A stretch of 64,000 bases of DNA, from positions 198,525-262,524 of the forward strand of contig NZ_QBKZ01000002.1 of NCBI RefSeq assembly GCF_003056725.1. Direction: 5' to 3'. Shown here piece by piece: positions 40,046-50,676 of this stretch. The position numbers and the translations under genes are program-made. The notes under the pieces are model-generated. The model was not told the DNA's origin. It saw only the letters and a list, made by a program, of their open reading frames with translations, and did no database searches. The stretch comes from Mangrovicoccus ximenensis (GTDB taxonomy: Bacteria; Pseudomonadota; Alphaproteobacteria; Rhodobacterales; Rhodobacteraceae). The first letter of the stretch is position 1. The number at the start of each line of letters is the position of its first letter.

Positions 40046-41187
40046 CCGATACGTCCTCACCGATCGACACCGCCCCGCGCGATCCGGGCGCCGCGGAACT
40101 GGCCGTGGCAGGCCAGTGGACGCTGTTCTGGCTGCGCTTCCGTCGGCACAAGCTCGCCGTGGTCAGCCTGGTGGTGGTCGCCGCGCTCTATCTGGTGGCC
40201 GCCTTCGCGCAGTTCATCGCGCCGTCCGATCCGAACCAGACAAATGCCCGCTTCACCTATGCGCCGCCGCAGGCCGTGCAGCTGTTCCACGAGGGCCGCT
40301 TTGCCCCGCATGTCGACGGGCTGGCGATGACGGTCGACCGCGAGTCGATGCGCCGGGTCTTCGCGCCCGCGCCCGAGAAGCCGGTCTTCATCGAGTTTCT
40401 CGCGCCGTCCGCCCCCTACCGGCTGCTCGGGTTCTTCACCGTCGAGACCAAGCTCTTCGGCATCGCCGGGGCGCGGCCGGGCGACAGCCTGTTCCTGTTC
40501 GGCGCCGACCGGCTGGGCCGGGACATCTTCTCCCGCGTTGTCCACGGCGCGCAGATCTCGCTGTCGATCGGCCTTGTCGGCGTGTTCCTCAGCCTGGTCC
40601 TCGGCGTCGCGATCGGCGGCATCTCGGGCTTCTTCGGCGGCACCGTGGACGTGCTGATCCAGCGGCTGATCGAGCTTTTGCGCTCGATCCCGACGATCCC
40701 GCTCTGGATGGGGCTCGCCGCCGCGATCCCGGTCGGCTGGCCGCCGCTGAAGACCTATTTCTTCATCACGCTGATCGTCTCCCTGATCGGCTGGACGGCG
40801 CTGGCGCGCGAGGTGCGCGGCAAGTTCCTGTCGATGCGCAACGAGGATTTCGTGACTGCCGCGCGGCTCGACGGGATGAGCGAGATCGGCATCATCTTCG
40901 TCCATCTCGTGCCCTCCTTCACCAGCCACATCATCGCCACGCTGACGCTGGCGATCCCGACCATGATCCTGGCCGAGACGGCGCTGTCGTTCCTCGGCAT
41001 CGGGCTTCAGCCGCCGATCATCTCCTGGGGAACGCTGCTGCAGGAGGCGCAGAACATCCGGGCCGTGGCGCAGGCGCCCTGGCTGCTCTTCACTCCGGCC
41101 GCCGCGATCGTCCTCGCGGTGCTGGCCCTGAACTTCCTCGGCGACGGGCTGCGCGATGCCGCCGACCCGCATGGAGCGATCTCATGA
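40042..41187 (+). CDS. ABC importer permease, DppC-type
   Basis: 381 residues from ATG 40042. WTLFWLRFRRHKLAVVSLVV is the first helix of DppC permeases, then a periplasmic insert of about 110 residues (YAPPQAVQLFHEGRFAPHVD) and the channel core (FGADRLGRDIFSRVVHGAQI, GIFVHL-like IIFVHLVPSFTSHIIATLTL, LSFLGIGLQPPIISWGTLLQ). The insert makes it longer than the usual 300 residues, as in transporters of long substrates. Overlaps both neighbours by ATGA, so the operon is tightly coupled. Confidence 0.92.
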   Translation: MTDTSSPIDTAPRDPGAAELAVAGQWTLFWLRFRRHKLAVVSLVVVAALYLVAAFAQFIAPSDPNQTNARFTYAPPQAVQLFHEGRFAPHVDGLAMTVDRESMRRVFAPAPEKPVFIEFLAPSAPYRLLGFFTVETKLFGIAGARPGDSLFLFGADRLGRDIFSRVVHGAQISLSIGLVGVFLSLVLGVAIGGISGFFGGTVDVLIQRLIELLRSIPTIPLWMGLAAAIPVGWPPLKTYFFITLIVSLIGWTALAREVRGKFLSMRNEDFVTAARLDGMSEIGIIFVHLVPSFTSHIIATLTLAIPTMILAETALSFLGIGLQPPIISWGTLLQEAQNIRAVAQAPWLLFTPAAAIVLAVLALNFLGDGLRDAADPHGAIS

Positions 41188-42875
41188 CCCGGCCCCAGCC
41201 TCCGCTTCTGGCGGTCCGCAACCTGCAGACCTTCTTCCCGACCCGCCACGGCACCTTCCGCGCGGTCGACGATGTCTCCTTCACGCTGGAGCGCGGCCGC
41301 ACCCTCGCCATCGTCGGCGAGAGCGGTTCGGGCAAGTCGGTCACCGCGCGCTCGATCCTGCAGATTGTCGACCATCCCGGCCGGATCGAGGGCGGCGCGA
41401 TCGAGCTGGCCCGCGAGGACGGCACGGTGACCGACCTGGCGAAGCTCGATCCGCGCGGCCGCGAGATCCGCGCGATCCGCGGCAAGGAGATCGCGATGAT
41501 CTTCCAGGAGCCGATGAGCTCGCTCTCGCCGGTGCACCGGGTCGGCGACCAGATCGGCGAGGCAGTCCGGCTGCACCGGAAGGTCACCCGCCGCGAGGAG
41601 CGCGACCGCGTCCTCGAGCTGCTGCGCCAGGTCGAAATCCCCGATCCGGAGACCGCGATCGACCGCTATACCTTCGAATTCTCGGGCGGCATGCGGCAGC
41701 GGGTGATGATCGCCATGGCGCTGGCCTGCGACCCGCGCGTCCTGATCGCCGACGAACCGACCACCGCGCTCGACGTGACCACCCAGGCCGAGATCCTCGA
41801 CCTGATCCGCCGCCTGCAGGACAGCCACGGCATGGCGGTGATCTTCATCACCCATGACATGGGCGTGGTGGCCGAGATCGCCGACGAAGTGCTGGTGATG
41901 TTCCGCGGCAAGGTCCGCGAGAGCGGCCCGGTGGACGCGATCTTCCATGCGCCGCAGGACGGCTATACCCGCGACCTGATCGGCTCCGTCGTCAAGCTGG
42001 AGCAGAAGGCCGGGGCGCGCGTCCGGCCGGCACTGCCGCCCGCGGACCAGCCGCCGCTCTTGAAGGTCGAGAACATGTCGCTGACCTTCGGCAACGGCAA
42101 GACGGCGGTCGACGATGTCTCGCTGACCCTGCGCGAGGGCGAGACGCTGGGCATCGTCGGCGAAAGCGGCTCGGGCAAGACGACGATGGGGCGCTGCCTG
42201 CTGCGCATCTACGATCCGCAGCAGGGCCGGGCCGAGTTCCGCCGTGCCGACGGCCGGGTCGAGGACGTGCTCTCTGCCGGGCGGCATGGGCTGAAATCGA
42301 TCCGCCGCGAGATGCGGATGATCTTCCAGGATCCGGTGGGCTCGCTCAGCCCGCGCAAGACGGTGGGCGAGATCATCGCCGAGCCGCTGAAGCTGGCCGG
42401 CATCCGCGGCAGGGCCTGCGAGGAGGAGGTCTGCCACCTGATGGAGCAGGTCGGCCTGCCGCCGGCCTGGCGCGAGCGCTATCCGCATGCCTTCTCGGGT
42501 GGCCAGCGCCAGCGCATCGGCATCGCCCGCGCCATCTCGGTCAAGCCGCGGCTGATCATCGCCGACGAGGCGACCTCGGCGCTCGACGTGTCGCTGCGCT
42601 CGCAGATGCTGGACCTGATGATGAAGCTGCAGGACGAGATGGGCCTGAGCTACATCTTCATCTCGCACGACATGTCGGTGATCCGCTACATGTGCGACCG
42701 CGTCGCCGTGATGTATCGCGGCCGCATCGTCGAGACCGGCGAGACCGGCCAGGTCATCGGCGCGCCGCAGGCCCCCTATACCCGCGCCTTGCTCTCTGCC
42801 ATCCCCAATCCCGATCCGCGCAACCCAAGATTGCGCGCGCGGTTCCGCCACGTCCCCGAAGCGGCGCTGGCCTGA
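41184..42875 (+). CDS. Fused dual ATPase of the importer (DppD-DppF)
   Basis: 563 residues from ATG 41184. Two ATP-binding cassettes in tandem: the first with Walker [16 protein letters not shown] (near 45), signature [15 protein letters not shown] (near 166) and Walker [14 protein letters not shown]; the second with [15 protein letters not shown] (near 325), [15 protein letters not shown] (near 437) and [31 protein letters not shown] is the end motif of peptide-type ATPases. One chain thus supplies both nucleotide-binding sites for the DppBC-like permease. The gene is intact; manD follows 12 bases on. Confidence 0.95.
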   Translation: MTRPQPPLLAVRNLQTFFPTRHGTFRAVDDVSFTLERGRTLAIVGESGSGKSVTARSILQIVDHPGRIEGGAIELAREDGTVTDLAKLDPRGREIRAIRGKEIAMIFQEPMSSLSPVHRVGDQIGEAVRLHRKVTRREERDRVLELLRQVEIPDPETAIDRYTFEFSGGMRQRVMIAMALACDPRVLIADEPTTALDVTTQAEILDLIRRLQDSHGMAVIFITHDMGVVAEIADEVLVMFRGKVRESGPVDAIFHAPQDGYTRDLIGSVVKLEQKAGARVRPALPPADQPPLLKVENMSLTFGNGKTAVDDVSLTLREGETLGIVGESGSGKTTMGRCLLRIYDPQQGRAEFRRADGRVEDVLSAGRHGLKSIRREMRMIFQDPVGSLSPRKTVGEIIAEPLKLAGIRGRACEEEVCHLMEQVGLPPAWRERYPHAFSGGQRQRIGIARAISVKPRLIIADEATSALDVSLRSQMLDLMMKLQDEMGLSYIFISHDMSVIRYMCDRVAVMYRGRIVETGETGQVIGAPQAPYTRALLSAIPNPDPRNPRLRARFRHVPEAALA

Positions 42876-42887
42876 ACGGAAACGACC

Positions 42888-44093
42888 ATGAAAATCACCG
42901 ACATCAAGATCATCGTCTCCTCCCCGGGGCGCAATTTCGTCACCGTCAAGATCTTCACCGACGAGGGGCTGACCGGCATCGGCGACGCCACGCTGAACGG
43001 CCGCGAGAAGGCCGTGGTGGCCTATCTGCAGGACCATCTCGTGCCGGTGCTCACGGGGCGCGACCCGCAGCGGATCGAGGATATCTGGCAGTATCTCTAC
43101 AAGGGCGCCTACTGGCGGCGCGGCCCGGTCACCATGGCCGCGATCGGCGGGATCGACACGGCGCTGTGGGACATCAAGGCCAAGGCGGCGGGCATGCCGC
43201 TCTACCAGCTTCTCGGCGGCGCCAGCCGCGAGCGGCTGATGGCTTATGTCCATGCCCAGGGCAGCGAGATCGCGCAGACCGTCGAGGCGGTCGCGCGCCG
43301 GATGGAGGAGGGGTTCCGCGCGGTCCGCGCCCAGGTCGGCATTCCCGGCCTGCCCGCGGTCTACGGCACCGACAAGTCGGCGACCAACACGGCCGACCTG
43401 AACGGGCTGCCGCAGGAAGAGGTCTGGTCGACGCCGAAATACCTGCGCCATGTGCCGAAGCTCTTCGAGGCGCTGCGCGGCGACCTGGGGTGGGAGGTCG
43501 AGCTGCTGCACGACGTGCATCACCGGCTGACCCCGATCGAGGCGGCGCGGCTCGGCAAGGACCTGGAGCCGTTCCGGCTGTTCTGGCTCGAGGATGCGGT
43601 GGCGGCGGAGCACCAGGAATCCTTCCGGCTGATCCGGCAGCACACCGTCACGCCGCTGGCGCTCGGCGAGGTGTTCAACACTGTCTGGGATGCGCGCCTG
43701 CTGATCGAAGAGCAGCTGATCGACTACATCCGCATGACCACCGTCCATGCCGGCGGCGTGACGCCGCTGCGCCGGATCATGGACCTGGCCGGGCTCTACA
43801 ATGTCCGCACCGCCTGCCACGGCGCGATGGACATGTCGCCGGCCTGCCTGGCGGCGAACCTGCATTTGGGGCTCTGGGCGCCGAATTTCGGCATCCAGGA
43901 ATACTCGCCCTACATGCCCGAGACGCTCGATGTCTTCCCCGGCGCCTGGACCGTCTCGGACGGCCATCTGCATCCCGGCGAGGCACATGGGCACGGGGTC
44001 GAGATCGACGAGGCGCTGGCCGCGAAATTCCCCTACGAGCGGTCCTACCTCCCGGTCAACCGTCTGGAAGACGGCACGCTCTGGCACTGGTGA
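42888..44093 (+). CDS. manD: D-mannonate dehydratase (ManD-type, enolase superfamily)
   Basis: 401 residues, the family length. Enolase-superfamily layout with [20 protein letters not shown] at the N-terminus; the barrel carries the ManD catalytic set: RAQVGIPG (arginine), [10 protein letters not shown] (metal aspartate and catalytic histidine), FWLEDA (second ligand), LALGEVFN (third ligand) and [10 protein letters not shown]. Family activity is dehydration of D-mannonate (or D-gluconate) to 2-keto-3-deoxygluconate; some members are inefficient, so substrate is not certain. It ends the importer operon, linking uptake to sugar-acid catabolism. Complete and normal. Confidence 0.92.
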   Translation: MKITDIKIIVSSPGRNFVTVKIFTDEGLTGIGDATLNGREKAVVAYLQDHLVPVLTGRDPQRIEDIWQYLYKGAYWRRGPVTMAAIGGIDTALWDIKAKAAGMPLYQLLGGASRERLMAYVHAQGSEIAQTVEAVARRMEEGFRAVRAQVGIPGLPAVYGTDKSATNTADLNGLPQEEVWSTPKYLRHVPKLFEALRGDLGWEVELLHDVHHRLTPIEAARLGKDLEPFRLFWLEDAVAAEHQESFRLIRQHTVTPLALGEVFNTVWDARLLIEEQLIDYIRMTTVHAGGVTPLRRIMDLAGLYNVRTACHGAMDMSPACLAANLHLGLWAPNFGIQEYSPYMPETLDVFPGAWTVSDGHLHPGEAHGHGVEIDEALAAKFPYERSYLPVNRLEDGTLWHW

Positions 44094-44189
44094 GGGCGCC
44101 GATCCCTTGCTGCCTGCGGCGGCCTGCGCCGCCTGCAGGCGGGTGCGCGCGGCGGCGTTGTGCCGCGTGACGCGGCCCGCCGCTGCCGC

Positions 44190-45378
44190 CGAGGAGGTAC
44201 TCGATGTCCTGCCGGTGCGCGAAGGTGATGCCCTCGAACACCGCGCGCAGCACGTCCGGGAGCGCGCTGCCGGCCTGCACGCCAAGCAGCCCGGCGGGGG
44301 CCCCGCCTGCCCCGCCGAAGACGTAGGGAAAGAAGAGGATGCCGCAATCGCGGTCGATCGCGCCGTCCACCAGGTCGCTGCAGACCTCGTAGATCGACCG
44401 GCCGCGGGCGCGCGCGCGGGCGCCTTCGGCCTCCAGGAGCGCGGTGCAGACCCATTCGAGATTGCTTGCCGAGGTCGCCGCCGCCATCGTGCCGAGGAAG
44501 CGGTCTTCCAGCGGATAGGCGACTTTCAGCGTCGGCAGCGGATCGGCGGAGGGCGCCGCGAAGAGCCGGGAATTGATGCTGAACGTGCCGGCGACCACGC
44601 CCAGCTCGTCGGTGCGGGTCAGCCCCGAGGAGAGCGAGCAGGCCACGACGTCATAGACCCCGCGCGCCACCGGCGTGCCCTCGAGCAGCCCGGTCAGCGC
44701 CGCCGCCCCGGCCGAGACATGCCCCGCGATCTCGGCGGAGCCGCCGATCTGGGGCAGCTTGGCCAGGCAGCGCTCCAGTCCCGCGGCGCGGAAGGCGTCG
44801 GTGGAATATTGCCCGCGGGCCACGTCGGCAAAGCCTGCGCAGCCGGCATCGGTCGGATCGGTGGAGATGTCGCCGCAGAGCCGCAGCCGCAGGAAATCCT
44901 TGCAGGACAGCAGGTGGCAGGTGCGGTCCAGGACTTCGGGCGCGAAATCGGAGAACCAGCCGAGGAGCGCGAGGCTCTGGCCGGGCCAGACCTGCGAGCT
45001 GATCGCCCGTTCCAGCACCGGTTTCAGCCCGCTGCGGTCCCATTGCCCGACCGTCCCGGCCGCGCGCGTGTCTGTCGAGCCGATCCCCGGCCGCACGACC
45101 TCGCCCTTGCCGTCGACGAAATAGAGCCCGGCGCCATAGCCCGAGACGGAGACTGCCGCGATCTCTGCCGGGCCGGTGCCGCTGCGCTCTAGCAGCCGCC
45201 GGATCGCCTTGCAGGCGGCCCGCCACATCGCGTCCGGGTCGCGTTCGGTCCAGCCGGCATGCGGGAACCGGATCCGGTTCGGGCTGGTCTCGCAGGCGAT
45301 TTCGTCGCCCGCCTCGTCGAACAGGGCAACCTTCGTCATGGTACCGCCTGAATCGATGCCCAGTAGCCGTGCTGCCAT
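44190..45378 (-). pseudogene. FGGY-family carbohydrate kinase, 3' truncated
   Basis: ATG 45378 starts the actin-fold kinase: RLLGIDSGGTMTKVALFDEA (phosphate 1), IAAVSVSGYGAGLYFVDGKG, STDTRAAGTVGQWDRSG and LGVVAGTFSINSRLFAAPSA. It ends in register at FEGITFAHRQDIEYLLGG near 44200, just before the phosphate-2/adenosine motif; the remaining ~100 residues are replaced by sequence after manD. Substrate is probably a polyol or ketose (L-xylulose or erythritol kinase-like), as glpD-type dehydrogenase is divergent to it. Non-functional because the ATP site is incomplete. Confidence 0.8.
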
Positions 45379-45449
45379 TCTTTCCTCCTCCCAAGGCGGG
45401 TCCGGGGACCCTTGCAACCGTCTCGTCCGTTGCCGGACTTGTTTTAACT

Positions 45450-45459
45450 TGTAGTTACA
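45450..45459. promoter_or_regulatory. Palindromic operator, copy 1
   Basis: TGTAGTTACA inside AACTTGTAGTTACAGG. With the copy at 45611-45620 it forms a pair 161 bases apart, each close to one of two divergent genes (72 bases before the kinase start). A GntR/HutC-type protein is a likely binder; inference. Confidence 0.6.
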
Positions 45460-45610
45460 GGTTGGACTATGGCGGCAGGCTTTGCTTTAAGTCAAGGAAG
45501 CCTCGCCGAGACTAAGGTCGTAGTCTTATAGTATTTGTTCGCACATGCAGCATTGCGCGTGGCGCAGTTTTCCCTTGAAACTCCCGTCCGGCTTCGATCA
45601 TCTTCCAACT

Positions 45611-45620
45611 TGTAATTACA
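45611..45620. promoter_or_regulatory. Palindromic operator, copy 2
   Basis: TGTAATTACA, a perfect 10-bp palindrome inside AACTTGTAATTACAGG, ends 31 bases before the glpD-type start. It differs from copy 1 by one base in 16. Confidence 0.6.
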
Positions 45621-45651
45621 GGATGGCCAAAAAACGGCCAGGGAGGACTTC

Positions 45652-46199
45652 ATGGACAGCCGCGACCGGATCATCGCCCGCCTCAGGGAAGGCGCTTTCG
45701 ACGGAGCCGTGCTGATCGCAGGGGGCGGCATAAACGGGGCCGGGCTCTACCGCGATCTCGCCGCGCAGGGCATTCCGGCCCTGCTCGTCGACAAGGGCGA
45801 CTTCGCCTCGGGGACAAGCTCGGCGCCGTCGCGGCTGATCCATGGCGGATTGCGCTATCTCGAGACCGGGGAATTCGCGCTGGTCCGCGAGTCGGTGGAA
45901 GAGCGCAACCGGATGCTCCTGAACGCGCCGCACCTGGTCCGGCCGATCCCTGTCTGGGTCCCGGCGCTCAGCCGCTTCGGCGGTCTGTTCTCGGCCGGGC
46001 TGCGGTTCCTGCGGCTCAAGCGCAGCCCGGGAGACAAGGGATCGGCCGTGGTGCGGCTGGGCCTGTCGCTCTTCGACCGGTTCGGCGAGACCGACCGGAC
46101 CATGCCGCGCCACCGCGCCGTGCCCCCGGGCGAAGCGCGCGCGATCCCGTTCTCCGCCGCGGTGCGGGCGGTCCTGGAATACTGGGATGCTCGGGTCAC
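45652..46199 (+). pseudogene. GlpD-type FAD dehydrogenase, 5' fragment
   Basis: ATG 45652, after GGGAGG, opens AVLIAGGGINGAGLYRDLAA (FAD-binding GxGxxG), LLVDKGDFASGTSSAPSRLI and HGGLRYLETGEFALVRESVE, the signature of aerobic glycerol-3-phosphate dehydrogenase and its erythritol-phosphate relatives. It runs ~180 codons to EYWDARVTSPERC and is cut near 46199 by an IS3 OrfB end. Full size is ~500 residues. The paired operators with the divergent kinase suggest a polyol catabolism unit; activity on glycerol-3-phosphate itself is uncertain. Confidence 0.82.
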
Positions 46200-47064
46200 C
46201 TCGCCCGAGCGCTGCAGGGGGCCGCTCGCCGATGTTGGAGTGGCGGCGCTGCCGGTTGCAGGAGGTGGCCATGCATTCGAACAGCGCGGCTTTCGCCTCT
46301 TGGCGTGGCCCGAACTTGGGGTGGTGGACTAGCTCGTTCTTCAGTGAGCCGGGGACGCTCTCCATGGGGCGTTCCGCGCTTTCGAACGCTCCCCCGGACC
46401 GTGCGATCCGCTGGCGCGGACCAGTTTGAATTCGAGACAATCACCCATCCTGCTCATCGAAGCGGAGGCCTTCCAAGGGCGTTGCCGCAGAACGCAGCGG
46501 CTTCCGGGATTCTCGGCCTGAGACTGGCGGGTCGAGAGCCTCGCATGACGAAGCCTGCTGAGCCAGCCCGCTGCCGCACGACCAGCCGGAAATCCTGCGG
46601 TGAGCCGTTGCTGCGTCCCTGGTCCGGCTGCAACGGCGAACGCGTTCAAGCGGCGTGGGGCGCTGCTCGTCTGGCTGGACAAGGAGATCACCTGGCTCGC
46701 GCCGAAGGCAGGCAAGCCCGGGCGCCCGCCGGCCTTTATGCGTGGCACCGGGTTCGGACAGGCGCGCGACGTCCTGCTCCTTGACCTCGCCGGGGAAGCG
46801 GCGGCGGCGCTGTCTGCTCGTCGCGGTTCCTTTTCCCCGGAGCAATGCAACTCCCGGTCCCGGATCAGGGGCAAGCTCCGGCCACTCCGTGACTTCGGGG
46901 GCCAAGGGATTGCGGGGGCCTGGTCGTGGGGGCGCTCTCTCGGCGCTCAATTCGCAGTCCCGGATGCGGGGGCAAGGTCAGCGCCTGCGCGGCGTCGCCG
47001 CCCATGACCGGAAACGGGCCGGGAAGGGCGGCGGCTGCCGAAACGGGCGCCGCCCCGCGGAGGG
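46200..47064 (-). mobile_element. Decayed IS3-family element (same family as 1596-2021)
   Basis: On the minus strand, 46390 to about 46215 encodes an OrfB C-terminus (MESVPGSLKNELVHHPKFGP then NRQRRHSNIGERPPAAL, containing the NxxRxHxxIG end motif). About 46860 to 46650 holds a corrupted OrfA start (RRRRFPGEVKEQDVARLSEP) with frameshifts. Terminal-type sequence occurs at 46850-46880 and again at about 46952-46982 (each with GGTCCCGGAT or AGTCCCGGAT and GGGGCAAG), as at 1986-2020. Most of the internal OrfB is gone. It cuts glpD. Confidence 0.75.
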
Positions 47065-47640
47065 TCAGGTTTTCGAGCGGCGCAGCACCGAGATCACAGA
47101 CCGCAGCGGGCGGGTGGCCCGCCAGGACGTGCTGCTCTCGATATCCGCGATCCATTTCTCCAGCATCAGGCGCTGCTGCTCGGTCTGGGCCCGGAGATCC
47201 GCGGTCAGCGTCTCGTGCCGGGCCGTCAGATCCGCAGTCAGCTTTTCGTGCTGCTGCCTTTCGAATTCGAGCTCCGACTGCGTTCTGGCCGTATCCTGGC
47301 GCAGGGCGTCGAGCTCGGCCTTCAGCGCACGGCGCTGCGCGATCTGATCAACCAGCTCGGATTCCCGGCGCCGCAGCGTCGCGCGGAGATTTTCGCGCTC
47401 CGCCTCGCCGCTTTCCATGCCGGCCTGCAGCTCGGCCAGCTCCGCGCGGGTCCGCTCCAGCTCGCGCTCGGTGCGGGCCACCTTCCGGTCGCGTTCGGCC
47501 ATAAGGTCTTCGGCCGTCGGACCGGTTTCCGCCGCCGCGATGCGCTCCTGGGCTTCGGCCAGAACCTGCGTCAGCCGGGCGGTTTCGCGGCGCGACAGCG
47601 CGGTCAGCTGGCGGCTCATCCGGTCGAATTTGGCCTCCAG
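47065..47640 (-). pseudogene. Coiled-coil protein, C-terminal part
   Basis: A frame from about 47640 to TGA 47065 encodes nearly continuous heptads (TRLTQVLAEAQERIAAAE, ERELERTRAELAELQAGM, ERENLRATLRRRESELVDQI, ELEFERQQHEKLTADLTARH) ending in STSWRATRPLRSVISVLRR. The STSW+RxTxPLR tail occurs at the end of coiled linkers in glycosyltransferases and methyltransferases of surface-polysaccharide loci. The preceding catalytic domain is missing; the left neighbour is an IS110 fragment joined near 47645. ATG 47619 could still start a 184-residue protein. Confidence 0.5.
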
Positions 47641-47649
47641 GCCGCTTGA

Positions 47650-48395
47650 TGATGACGCTGTTGGCGCCGATGATCGGCAGCCGCCTCAGCGGGCGCTCGC
47701 CCATCCGCGGCCTGCCGCCCGTCGAGCTGCGCGAGCGTTGCAATCAGGACCTGCAGGGAGGCTCGTGCCGCTTCCGGCAGGTCCGTGTCTTCGTCGGCGA
47801 CGACCGCAACCAGGCCCGGACATTCGCAGCCCCCTGCGGCGCGACTCAGCCGAACTCGCCCAGATGTCCGCGGAGGCCATTTATCGCCGGGGTGCGCTGC
47901 CGGATCAGCAGCTCCCGGACACGGAAGACGCTGGCCGCCCCTTGCGTGTCCGCGCTTTTCACCGGGACGAAGCGCATGCTCGGCCGCTGGGCTGCCTCGC
48001 AGATCGCCTCCGCGTCCGCCGCGTCATTTTTCTGCCGTTTCATGAAGGGTTTCACATAGGCAGGCGGGATGAGCCCGACCTCATGGCCCAGCCTCGCAAT
48101 CTCGCGGCCCCAGACATGCGCGCCGCCGCAGGCCTCCATCGCCACCAGGCAGGGCGGCAGCTGCGCGAAGAACACCAGCACTTCGGTCCTTCGGAGTTTC
48201 CTGCGCAAGATCCCAGCGTCCTTGACGTCGGCACCGTGGACCTGGACCGCATTCTTCGCCAACCTCTCGGCGATTGCTCTGCATCCGCCTGCCGGCCAGC
48301 GGATCGAGCCCGGCCGTGACAATTTCCGGCATGACCGCCTCCCAATTCGGAGTGTCGCGATCCCACCTTGGCACAGCTGATGCTGTCGGGGCGGT
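47650..48395 (-). mobile_element. Decayed IS110-family transposase (copy 2)
   Basis: From about 48330 on the minus strand the frame shows EIVTAGLDP, then after a frameshift LAKNAVQVHGADVKDAGILR, PPCLVAMEACGGAHVWGREI, PPAYVKPFMKRQKNDAADAE and RELLIRQRTPAINGLRGHLG, the DEDD domain of IS110 transposases. An in-frame TGA follows EFG and later frameshifts (VAVVADEDTDLPEAARASLQ in another frame) run to about 47650. The C-terminal serine domain is absent. Leader sequence matches copy 1 at 19945. Confidence 0.8.
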
Positions 48396-49179
48396 TGCAG
48401 TATCAATGCCGCGCGGCACCGCGCACGCCCCGCAGAGTGCTAGCGTGCTGCTGCGGCAGTCGATGCCGGGGCGGGCGGGAAACCGGCTCTGCCGATGAAA
48501 TGGCAGGTGGTCCGCGGGCTTGCCGACGGGGGATGGCCGGCCATCGCTTCAGGCGGCAGGCCGCCGCCGCCCCAGCTTCATTGGCCGCCGCACCCGGTGC
48601 TGCCCGGATTTTAGACCTTTGTGCGGATGGCTCCGGCGGCGCTGCGGCAGGCGGAGAGAGGCGCCCGCGGGTCATTCCGTGGCGGAGCCCGCCGAACCTC
48701 GAGCGCCGTCACCTTGCGCCAGCCAATCCCGGCGAAGACCGCCCGGTCCAGGAGCACCGCCAAGCCGGTGATTGCGGGCCGTCGAACGCTGTCTCGTCCT
48801 TTCGCCTGAAGGACCTCGCCAGCCCACGCAGGATTGCCGCCCGGAGCAATTGCGCACCGATGGATCATCGTGCCGGAACAGGATCATCTGCCGGTGCGCG
48901 CCTGGAAACGGTCCAGGCGAAGGGGGCTTCCTTCGGCCCGGCTGCTCCAGCCCGGCAAGCCCATCATCGTGATCGCTGCACGGGGCATCGTGCAGCCGCC
49001 GGTTCGAGGCCGGTGCCGGATGGCCGGCCTCGCGGTCCCGAGGAGCCGCACGCGGCCAGACCGGATCACGCCAAGGCGTGCATCACGGAAGCCTTCCCAG
49101 CGGCAGGCCCCTGTCGCGTCCCGCCGGGCCGCGATCTGGCGAGGCGGGCCCCGGAATGCGGATGTCCTGCCCCCTGATC
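48396..49179. other. Region without recognisable genes
   Basis: About 780 bases between IS110 debris and the RTX gene. Several short overlapping frames occur on both strands, none with family motifs or a credible ribosome site. GC-rich, no tRNA, no clear IS end. Probably IS or gene debris. Confidence 0.5.
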
Positions 49180-50336
49180 CCTATGGCCGCGCTGGCGCCG
49201 CCGCGCAGGTGATCGCTGCCGCTGCCGCCCGCGAGATAGTCGCGCCCCATGCCGCCCGAGAAGGTGGCGCCCTCCGAGCCGAAGATCGCACGGTCCGAGC
49301 CGTCGGTGCCGCTGGCGGGCTCTTGGCCGCCGCCGAAGACCGACAGGACATCGCCGCTGGCGCCTTCGCTGGCGATCAGCGAGACCGAGGCGAGCGCAAG
49401 GCCCGCAGGCGGCCCATTGTCCGCGATGAACCCGGCCAGGGTCGCGGCCTGCAGCCCGTTGGCGGCTTCCCATTCGGCGATGGTCGCGTAATCGGCCAGC
49501 TCGCCATCCTCGCTGGCCATCAGGCCGATGAGCTCCAGCCGTGGACCGACGAACCGCTCCTCGATCGAGGTTCCGAGGGCGTCGAGGGCGCTGATCGTCC
49601 CGGCGAGCTCGGCCAGCCCGGAATGGCCGCGGTCGCTCAGCCACAGCTCCGCCAGCATCAGGGCCGCGCCGGCGACGGTCTGCTCGAGATAGGGGATCTC
49701 GTATTCGGCAAGGTCGTCGTCGGACGTGTCGAGTTCGACGGTCCGGTAGCCGCCGGGCAGTTCGTAGAGCAGGCTGCTCCAGCCGAAGCTCTCCTTCGCC
49801 TGGTCTAGATAGAGCTGCGCCTCTGCCTTCCGCATCTCGGGATTGGTGCCATGGAACAGGTTGAACGGTTCGGGGGAGGACAGCCGCGACAGCTCTCCGC
49901 CGGTGATGTAGTAGGTCTGCCAGAAGGTTGCCGGCTGGCTGATGCTGGGATGCTTGAGCATCCAGTCGCGGTCGAGCCATTCGAGATAGGCCTCGGTCGG
50001 AAAGGTGTAGACCGCCGAAATCTCGGTCTTGTAGTAGTCCATCCCCATCCAGTCGCCATCCGGCGATCCGTTCGTCCAGTCCGAGGACTCGCCGGGATCG
50101 TTATAGGCGCCGTACCGGTACTCGCCGAGTTCGACGACGGTCTCCACGGCATTGCCGAGGGTCAGCGGCACATAGTATTTATCGGGATCGGTATAGCCGA
50201 ACTTCGTGCCGTAGACCGGATCGTCATACAGGGTCTCGGGGAAGGGGGCTTCGCTATAGGTGACCTGGAACTCGACATAGAGACGGACCAGGGGCGAACT
50301 GATGTCGCCCACGTAGCGGGAAATCGAATAGGACAC
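49180..50336 (-). pseudogene. RTX-tailed exported protein, 3' truncated
   Basis: From GTG 50336 (SYSISRYVGDISSPLVRLYV) a ~385-residue frame encodes an acidic, tyrosine- and tryptophan-rich protein without cysteine. It ends with GMGRDYLAGGSGSDHLRGG near 49190, which is the start of RTX calcium-binding nonapeptides (GGxGxDxLxGG), so a longer repeat tail and type I secretion signal were lost at a join. FNLFHGTNPEMRKAEAQLYL and IEERFVGPRLELIGLMASED are unassigned. Function is unknown. No signal peptide is expected for type I export. The divergent prophage genes begin after a 200-base gap. Confidence 0.6.
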
Positions 50337-50549
50337 GACAGAAAATCCTGAACATTGCAAGAAATCGACCTTGCGGGAGCAAAGCAGGGTTTGCCGCAGC
50401 GTTCAAGAAAGTTGCCGCCCGGACGGGATATCCGCCAAGAAACCAAAGGAAAATCAGGGGGTAATGTTTCAAACCATCCCCGGACAGATCGTGAACAGAA
50501 CGGGAATCTTTCAAACGGCGATCTGGGCTGCCTAGGCGATACGGCAAAG

Positions 50550-50630
50550 AAAAACCCCGGCGCGCTGGGGAGGGCTACCGGGGCTGATACTTGTCACAAC
50601 CGTGTGGTTGGCAACAAGAAGGAGGGTACT
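50550..50630 (+). ncRNA. Structured RNA-like module A
   Basis: ACCCCGG pairs with CCGGGGCT around a 17-base loop (50560-50576 area), followed by CTGA and a second hairpin CAACC-GTGT-GGTTG, then GCAACAAGAAGGAGGG, which includes a Shine-Dalgarno-like element. Module B downstream repeats the same plan. No known RNA family is recognised. Function as a leader or regulatory RNA is inferred. Confidence 0.45.
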
Positions 50631-50676
50631 CAACCAGAAGCATGCCTGGGCACCGGAAAGAATGTCGCAGAAAAGG

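Noticed and set aside
41007..44285. A 1092-codon minus-strand frame across the ATPase and manD genes
   Set aside because: Antisense shadow of two well-supported genes; no start context or motif.
48396..49179. Possible small genes in the gap
   Set aside because: Frames are short, mutually overlapping and lack ribosome sites or motifs.
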